Assembly (NCBI GenBank): GCA_021201235.1
Contig: JAJQFI010000020.1
Span: 186,001 to 250,000, forward strand
DNA from: Oscillospiraceae bacterium
Lineage (GTDB): Bacteria > Bacillota > Clostridia > Oscillospirales > Ruminococcaceae
Direction: 5' to 3'
Length of the DNA: 64,000 bases
Shown: in pieces, positions 59,610-64,000 of the stretch
Position numbering within the stretch: the first letter of the stretch is position 1
Layout of the letters: each line of letters opens with the position of its first letter
Notes under the pieces: generated by a model
Told to the model about the DNA's origin: nothing
Seen by the model: only the letters and a program-made list of their open reading frames with translations
Database searches by the model: none
Position numbers and translations under genes: made by a program

Positions 59610-59638
59610 TTGAAATTAGCTTCAAGGCGTGATATACT
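59610..59638 (+). promoter_or_regulatory. Promoter of the DUF896-WYL-membrane protein genes
   Basis: TTGAAA, a 17-base spacer and TATACT, about 30 bases before the DUF896 start. It is divergent from the promoter of the coiled-coil gene. Confidence 0.65.
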
Positions 59639-59668
59639 TTTTCTATTGCCAATAACGGAGCTGAAATT

Positions 59669-59839
59669 ATGGAACAGAAAAAAATAGACAGAATCAACTT
59701 CTTGGCCCGCAAATCCCGCGCAGAGGGGCTTTCGGACGAAGAAAAAGAGGAGCAACAGGCTCTTCGTGACAAATACAGAGCGGCAATGAGAGCGAGTCTC
59801 AAGGCGACGCTTGACAATATAGAAATCAAAGAGGGCTGA
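59669..59839 (+). CDS. DUF896 family protein (YnzC-like)
   Basis: A 56-residue protein, MEQKKIDRINFLARKSRAEG at the start and 'ALRDKYRAAMRASLKATLDN' near the end, the clear DUF896 pattern of Firmicutes. In Bacillus YnzC is a small SOS-operon protein of unclear role. CGGAG lies 9 bases before the ATG. It ends 4 bases before the WYL regulator gene, so the two are probably one operon. Confidence 0.88.
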   Translation: MEQKKIDRINFLARKSRAEGLSDEEKEEQQALRDKYRAAMRASLKATLDNIEIKEG

Positions 59840-59843
59840 CATT

Positions 59844-60833
59844 ATGTTTGAACCGAGACCGAAAATCAAGCTTCTGGTGCTCCAGAAGATTCTTTTTGAA
59901 AACACCGACCCCGAACACCCGATATCCGGAAACGATATTATCCGCCTCCTCGGGGAGTACGGCATCAACGTCGAGCGGAAGTCCGTCTATGACGACATCG
60001 ACACCCTCATCCAGTCGGGGATGGACATCGTGACCGAGCGGAGAGGGCATGCAAACTACTATTATGTCGGCTCGCGAACCTTCCAGGACGAGGAGCTGAT
60101 GATCTTAGTCAACACCGTCGCTTCCTCGAAATTCCTGACGAAAAAGAAGTCGGACGAGCTCATCCAGAAGCTCAAGACCTTAACGAGCAAGTATCAGGCG
60201 CAGTCGCTCTCAAGAACAATCTATGTAGACGGGCGGTCTAAGTCGAACAACGAGCGTATATACTACTCTATAAATGCGATTCACGAGGCTATTGTCACGA
60301 ACAGGCAGATTACCTTCCACTACACCGAGTACGACCTGAGCCTCAAGAGAAAATACCGCCGCGGAGGACAGCTCTATACCGTCTCGCCGATATACCTGAT
60401 TTCCGACAGCGACTATTACTATCTCACCGCCTACAACCTCGGTCACGACGACATCTCGAACTTCAGAATCGACCGCATGGCGGACGTTGCCATTTCCGAG
60501 GAGCCGAGGGTTGAACTGAGTCCCGAAATGCAGGAAAAAGCGAAGGAATACCGCACCACCTTCGGCGCGTTCGTCCGTGAGACCTCGACCGTCACCCTTC
60601 GGATGACCAATAAGCCCTATGTTATCGGCGTTCTCGTCGACAAATACGGCTCGAATCTCCACCCGACCCGCATTTCCGAGGACAAATTCACCGTCCGTAT
60701 CGAAGCCCAGATAAGCCCCGCCTTCTACGCCTGGTTCTTCTCGTTCGGAGAAGACGCAGAGGTTCTCGAACCCGAATGGGTTCGCAATGAGGCGAAAGAG
60801 CAGTTGGAAAAAATGGCGGCAATATACAGATAA
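59844..60833 (+). CDS. WYL-domain transcriptional regulator
   Basis: A 329-residue protein with an N-terminal winged helix ('HPISGNDIIRLLGEYGINVE', about residues 25-44, with 'RKSVYDDIDTLIQSG') and a WYL ligand-binding domain (about 130-230, 'ITFHYTEYDLSLKRKYRRGG', 'YYLTAYNL'). WYL regulators sense nucleic acids or small ligands and often control stress or defence genes, but the target here is not visible. A small DUF896 gene precedes it and a membrane protein follows. Confidence 0.92.
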   Translation: MFEPRPKIKLLVLQKILFENTDPEHPISGNDIIRLLGEYGINVERKSVYDDIDTLIQSGMDIVTERRGHANYYYVGSRTFQDEELMILVNTVASSKFLTKKKSDELIQKLKTLTSKYQAQSLSRTIYVDGRSKSNNERIYYSINAIHEAIVTNRQITFHYTEYDLSLKRKYRRGGQLYTVSPIYLISDSDYYYLTAYNLGHDDISNFRIDRMADVAISEEPRVELSPEMQEKAKEYRTTFGAFVRETSTVTLRMTNKPYVIGVLVDKYGSNLHPTRISEDKFTVRIEAQISPAFYAWFFSFGEDAEVLEPEWVRNEAKEQLEKMAAIYR

Positions 60834-60845
60834 TCGGAGGTTTTC

Positions 60846-61325
60846 ATGTTCACTTGGTTGACATCAACACACATCGGCAAGCTGATTGCCACGTTTTTGA
60901 TTTCCATGCTCCCGATTGTCGAGCTGAGGGGCGGCATCCCCTATGGCGTCGGGTTCGGGCTTAAGCCCTATGAGGCTTTTATTGCCGCGGTCCTCGGGAA
61001 TATGCTCCCGATTCCGTTTATTCTCCTTTTCCTTGACAGGATTCTCAAGTGGATGAAGAAGCAGCCCAACTTTCTTGGCAAAGCCGCCAACTGGCTCGAG
61101 AAGAAAGCCTACAGCAAACAAGGCACCATAGAAAAGTTCAAGGCACTCGGCTTGTTTATCTTAGTTGCCATCCCCCTCCCCGGCACCGGCGCCTGGACCG
61201 GCTCGCTCGTCGCCGTCGTCCTCGGCATCGACAAAAAGAAAGCCTTCCCGATTATCTTTGCGGGGGTAATCACGGCAGGCGTGATTATGCTACTGGTGTC
61301 GTATGGAGTTAAGGCGATATTCTGA
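60846..61325 (+). CDS. Small multidrug export protein (PF06695 family)
   Basis: A 159-residue membrane protein with four to five helices. 'SMLPIVELRGGIPYGVGFGL' and 'VAIPLPGTGAWTGSLVAVVL' are the conserved segments of the COG2426 family. The family name says multidrug export, but transport has not been shown for most members. It follows the WYL gene by 12 bases and is probably in the same unit. Confidence 0.9.
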   Translation: MFTWLTSTHIGKLIATFLISMLPIVELRGGIPYGVGFGLKPYEAFIAAVLGNMLPIPFILLFLDRILKWMKKQPNFLGKAANWLEKKAYSKQGTIEKFKALGLFILVAIPLPGTGAWTGSLVAVVLGIDKKKAFPIIFAGVITAGVIMLLVSYGVKAIF

Positions 61326-61334
61326 AAAAATAGG

Positions 61335-61363
61335 TTGAATTTCTCCTATTCATGATGTATAAT
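61335..61363 (+). promoter_or_regulatory. Promoter of the phd-doc module
   Basis: TTGAAT, a 17-base spacer and a perfect TATAAT, about 25 bases before the antitoxin start. Confidence 0.85.
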
Positions 61364-61387
61364 AGTATCGGAAAGGAGTGCGTCAGC

Positions 61388-61630
61388 ATGAATGTAAACA
61401 CAAGTAATCTCGTGTCCATAACCGAAGCCAATCAGAATTTCTCGAGAGTTGCCCGCATGGTGGACGAAAACGGCGCAGTAGTCATTCTCAAAAACAATAC
61501 TCCCCGTTACCTGCTCATAGAGTTCGGCACCGCCGAAGGCGAACAGCTTGCCAAAGACGAAGACGTCTCCGCCATCTCCAAAAGGCTGATAGCCAAAAAC
61601 CGACAGGCTTATGAGGAATTGGCGAAATGA
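61388..61630 (+). CDS. Phd/YefM-type antitoxin of the Doc module
   Basis: An 80-residue protein. 'NLVSITEANQNFSRVARMVD' and 'AVVILKNNTPRYLLIEF' form the Phd/YefM DNA-binding fold; the rest is the toxin-binding arm. GAAAGGAG lies before ATG 61388; 12 more codons upstream are in frame but cover the promoter. It overlaps the Doc gene by 4 bases. Confidence 0.92.
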   Translation: MNVNTSNLVSITEANQNFSRVARMVDENGAVVILKNNTPRYLLIEFGTAEGEQLAKDEDVSAISKRLIAKNRQAYEELAK

Positions 61631-62004
61631 TTCGGCTCAGCAAATCACAGATAATCAGTCTGCACCAAGACCTTATCGAAGCTACCGGCGGAAGTGACGG
61701 AATCCTGAACGAGGGTCTCCTCGAATCGGCAATCAACGCCCCGTTTCAGAGCTTCGGAGATACGGAGGCTTATCCCTCAATTCAGCAGAAAGCCGCAAGG
61801 CTAGGCTATGGTCTTGTCAAAAACCATGCCTTTGCGGACGGCAACAAGCGCATCGGTGCGCACGCGATGCTCGTCTTTCTTGCCCTGAACGGCATCGAGC
61901 TCGAATATACCCAAGAGGAGCTTTCAGACATCTTTCTGAGCCTTGCCGCCGACAAATCCGACTTTGACGACCTGCTCGATTGGGTAATCTCCCATCAAAT
62001 ATGA
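61627..62004 (+). CDS. Doc-type Fic toxin
   Basis: A 125-residue death-on-curing protein. The Fic motif is HAFADGNKR (residues 67-75), with the catalytic histidine H67, F69, D71 and the NKR end all present. Doc of phage P1 phosphorylates EF-Tu and stops translation. The residue before NKR is Gly rather than the Ala of P1 Doc, so the exact chemistry is open. It forms a complete module with the antitoxin and is followed by a minus-strand gene. Confidence 0.93.
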   Translation: MIRLSKSQIISLHQDLIEATGGSDGILNEGLLESAINAPFQSFGDTEAYPSIQQKAARLGYGLVKNHAFADGNKRIGAHAMLVFLALNGIELEYTQEELSDIFLSLAADKSDFDDLLDWVISHQI

Positions 62005-62059
62005 TTTCAGCCCCACCGAATCCCGGCAGGGCTGAATTTTTATGCTTTTTTCTTTTCCG

Positions 62060-62569
62060 TCAGGATAGTTCCGCTAACTTTACTTCTCTTTCGGAGAGGG
62101 TGAGGACTTTCGCGCCTGCCCGGGCGTCGCTTTGCACGTCTTCTATCGGTACAATTTCTTCCCTCAAGCCGTCGAGGGCGGTTTCGCCGTCCGGCTGAAC
62201 TATGGCGTAGTCGAAGCCGCCGCTGTAGATGATGGTGCTGTCCTTATACTCGTAAAACGGCGACTGCTTGTAGGTCGAGTAGACTGTCGGCTCGTAGGTT
62301 GTAAGATCAATCATCATCCAACCGACGCTTTTGCCGCTGTCGTAAGAAAACTCCACGCAGGTGTAGGTCTCGTTTCCCGAGACATCGGTGAGATGATAGG
62401 CATCGGTCGGCATGATCTCCAAGCCGTTGTTCTCGAAGATCACCGCCTGAGCATAGGCAGAGTCGACCGCAAGCTAATCTTCATCCGAAATACCGGCAGA
62501 GAACGCCGCCACCGCCGAGACGGCTAAAAGTGCCACCACAGCCACAAGTAAACCGATAAATCTTTTCAT
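62060..62569 (-). pseudogene. Secreted protein gene with an in-frame TAG after the signal peptide
   Basis: The frame starts at ATG 62569 with the signal peptide MKRFIGLLVAVVALLAVSAV and runs 170 codons to 62060. A TAG at 62474-62476 interrupts it after 'FSAGISDED'. The rest, from 'LAVDSAYAQAVIFENNG' on, reads as one clean domain with 'PTDAYHLTDVSGNETY' and no other stop. A downstream ATG could start a form without signal peptide. It lies 26 bases after the 417-residue anti-sigma-like gene, so it was probably part of the same unit. Function unknown. Confidence 0.75.
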
Positions 62570-62594
62570 GTTTATTTCTCCTTCCAGATTCCAA

Positions 62595-63848
62595 TCAATT
62601 AAAGCTCCCATCCCAGACGGTCAAATCCGAGATGTACTCCTCCGAAATTGCGGGGACGTAGTAGGCGGCATAGGTGGTCAAGCCACTGGTGTAGAAGCTG
62701 TCGCCATAGCCGGGGTCGATTTCGACATAGAAGCGGTAATACGGGATAAAATTCTCCTCATAGGCTCCGGTGCGATAGATGAGCTCGACCTTGCCTATAT
62801 ACTCCGTTCCCGGGAACTCAACCGGCGCCGATGTGAGATACTTACCCTCTGCCAGCATTCCGGTCGCCTCATCCGCAGTGATGATGGGATAGTCGCCGAT
62901 TTTGTCCGACAGGTCGACATTGAAGAAACTAATCTTCCACAAATCGCCGTCACTGTCGCAGACGAAGCGGATTTTTTTAAAGTTATAGCTGAGAATGTTC
63001 TCGGTGTCGTCGCCTGTAGTCTCATAGAATGAGATGCTGAACGACTGCTCACCGTCTATGAAACGGTCGCCGCCATCTATGCCGATGCTCGGATTCTCCA
63101 TGCAGATAAGCTCCGAATATTCTTCAAGGAAATACTCTGCGAGCGCATAGGGGTCATCCTCAATCTCATCGGGAACCGAAACAGGTTTTTTTAATGTAAC
63201 AACCACAGTCAGATAGGTATTGACTTCTATATCATAGTCGTCCGTTTCGCACATATAACGAGTGGCATCGAAGTAGCTGTCGGGGATGTCATAGCCGGAG
63301 CCCTCATATTTCTCGATAACAATCTGCTTTTGCTCTTCGCTGTAGGCATCGTCGGTTATTTCAAGAGTTTCCGTGTCAAGTCCGAGATGTCCGGCGACGT
63401 CATAGAGAAGCTCAGACATTCTGTCGTAATCAACGCCGCTTAAAGGCGTATGATAGTCGTCATACGAAATGGTGTTCTGATAGACAGGAAGTGTCGAAAG
63501 CTCCATGTCCTCATTCCACGGATTCCCGCTCACGAGGTCAGAGATGTTGTAAACCCAATAGCCCTCAAACCCCATTCCACCGTCGCCAAGCGAAAGCGTC
63601 AGCATCGGTAGGTCGACTGCATCGACTACAGCATCGTCGCCGTAATCAATAACTTCAAACCTGCTATCATCCCAATTCGCCCATACCGCCGCCGCTACAA
63701 CAAGGCACAGCACCGCCGCGAGGGCGAGATATCTCACATAGACCGGCTTATTTTTCGCCGCCGCTTCCGGCTTATAGCCGAGCATTTCGGTCACATACTT
63801 CGGGTCGAGCTCACCCATCGCTTCGGAAAAAAGCTCACTCGTAATCAT
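62595..63848 (-). CDS. Membrane-anchored protein, putative anti-sigma factor (417 aa)
   Basis: A short cytoplasmic part (residues 1-37) with 'MGELDPKYVTEMLGYKP' is followed by one helix ('YLALAAVLCLVVAAAVWANW') and a large extracellular domain rich in Asp, Tyr and Glu. Cytoplasmic head, single helix and outside domain, directly after a sigma factor gene with an ATGA overlap, is the layout of an anti-sigma factor. The extracellular domain is not recognised. 'SDLTVWDG' is near the end. Confidence 0.8.
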   Translation of the reverse strand: MITSELFSEAMGELDPKYVTEMLGYKPEAAAKNKPVYVRYLALAAVLCLVVAAAVWANWDDSRFEVIDYGDDAVVDAVDLPMLTLSLGDGGMGFEGYWVYNISDLVSGNPWNEDMELSTLPVYQNTISYDDYHTPLSGVDYDRMSELLYDVAGHLGLDTETLEITDDAYSEEQKQIVIEKYEGSGYDIPDSYFDATRYMCETDDYDIEVNTYLTVVVTLKKPVSVPDEIEDDPYALAEYFLEEYSELICMENPSIGIDGGDRFIDGEQSFSISFYETTGDDTENILSYNFKKIRFVCDSDGDLWKISFFNVDLSDKIGDYPIITADEATGMLAEGKYLTSAPVEFPGTEYIGKVELIYRTGAYEENFIPYYRFYVEIDPGYGDSFYTSGLTTYAAYYVPAISEEYISDLTVWDGSFN

Positions 63849-64000
63849 TCAATCACACCCCTTTCTTTCAGGTACTCCTTAAGGCTTTTGCGGATTCTGA
63901 CGAGCCGCACCGAGACGTTTTTCTTGGAGAGCCCGACCGCTTCGGCGATTTCGTCGTAGCTCTCGGATAACCAATATCTGCACATAAAAATAGCTCGGTT
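63845..64000 (-). CDS. Sigma-70 family RNA polymerase sigma factor, 5' part outside window
   Basis: Only the last 51 codons are visible (minus strand). They hold region 4, 'WLSESYDEIAEAVGLSKKNV', then 'SVRLVRIRKSLKEYLKERGV' and a TGA stop. The stop overlaps the start of the next gene (ATGA), so the two are translationally coupled. It is probably an ECF-type sigma factor that acts with the membrane protein downstream. Confidence 0.88.
   Translation of the reverse strand, partial: NRAIFMCRYWLSESYDEIAEAVGLSKKNVSVRLVRIRKSLKEYLKERGVIE

Noticed and set aside
56465-62569. Genome-wide reassignment of TAG to an amino acid
   Set aside because: ackA, rlmB, mazF and the RpiR gene end in TAG at the expected place, and only two genes have an internal TAG.

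Overview
The window looks like chromosomal DNA of a spore-forming, Gram-positive anaerobe of the class Clostridia, most likely a gut-type member of Oscillospirales (Ruminococcaceae-like). Support: a germination protease (gpr) next to rpsT; FtsK/SpoIIIE beside a TepA-like ClpP relative and a YlzJ-like protein; an IspH-ribosomal S1 fusion; RicT, HolB and DarA in one neighbourhood; superoxide reductase instead of visible oxygen-respiration genes; many lipoproteins with an LxGC/LTAC lipobox; and strong AGGAGG ribosome binding sites. Base composition is roughly balanced to slightly GC-rich. No tRNA, rRNA, CRISPR array, prophage or transposase was seen.

Layout. 0-5.3 kb: an ABC exporter with two FtsX-type permeases (the first cut by the window edge) and its ATPase. 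5.3-11.4 kb: a leftward block with nadE, a DUF1294/DUF6472-like pair, ackA, a DegV protein, tmcAL, an OGG1-type glycosylase and a Cys-rich DUF6062-like protein. 11.5-18.8 kb: a sigma factor gene ending in a deletion scar, rlmB, a degenerate P-type-ATPase-like membrane protein, a lipoprotein with an internal duplication, smpB and tmRNA. 18.8-25 kb: an array of small hairpins, aspS-hisS, mgsA, a Thr-rich lipoprotein, rpsT with a long structured leader, and gpr. 25-28.4 kb: two tandem solute-binding lipoproteins without transporter genes. 28.6-31.8 kb: glmM-glmS. 31.9-47.5 kb: a leftward run of cell-envelope, translation and division genes (RlmL-type methyltransferase, PBP1A, IspH-S1, a Cmk-PlsC fusion, a YhiN-type flavoprotein, RpiR regulator, DUF3006 plus MBL hydrolase, FtsK, UppP, YlzJ, TepA). 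47.6-51.4 kb: a decayed third copy of the solute-binding protein, superoxide reductase, RmuC and small unknown genes. 51.5-55.5 kb: xylulokinase followed by three toxin loci. 55.5-59.2 kb: ricT, holB and darA, interrupted by an AlbA-type gene with an internal amber codon. 59.3-64 kb: regulators, a membrane protein, a phd-doc module, and the 3' part of a sigma/anti-sigma operon.

The most unusual material lies between the conserved genes. A compact locus at 54.7-55.0 kb has two convergent consensus promoters, a 28-residue membrane peptide and an overlapping antisense transcript, which is the layout of a type I toxin-antitoxin system. A 140-bp hairpin-rich repeat occurs four times, each time placed at or within a few bases of a gene's TAA stop codon, and its hairpins change by compensating substitutions. 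A P-type-ATPase-like protein keeps the fold outline but has lost the KTGT, TGDN and GDGxND motifs. A Phd-VapC pair is translationally coupled to an APH-like kinase. Several genes are visibly broken: an AlbA-type regulator and a secreted protein each with one in-frame TAG, a solute-binding protein with a 101-residue internal deletion, a MATE transporter reduced to its ends, and a sigma factor joined out of frame to the tail of another gene.

Starts were chosen from ribosome binding sites and neighbour overlap. Family names come from recognising motifs by eye; no search or structure prediction was run.
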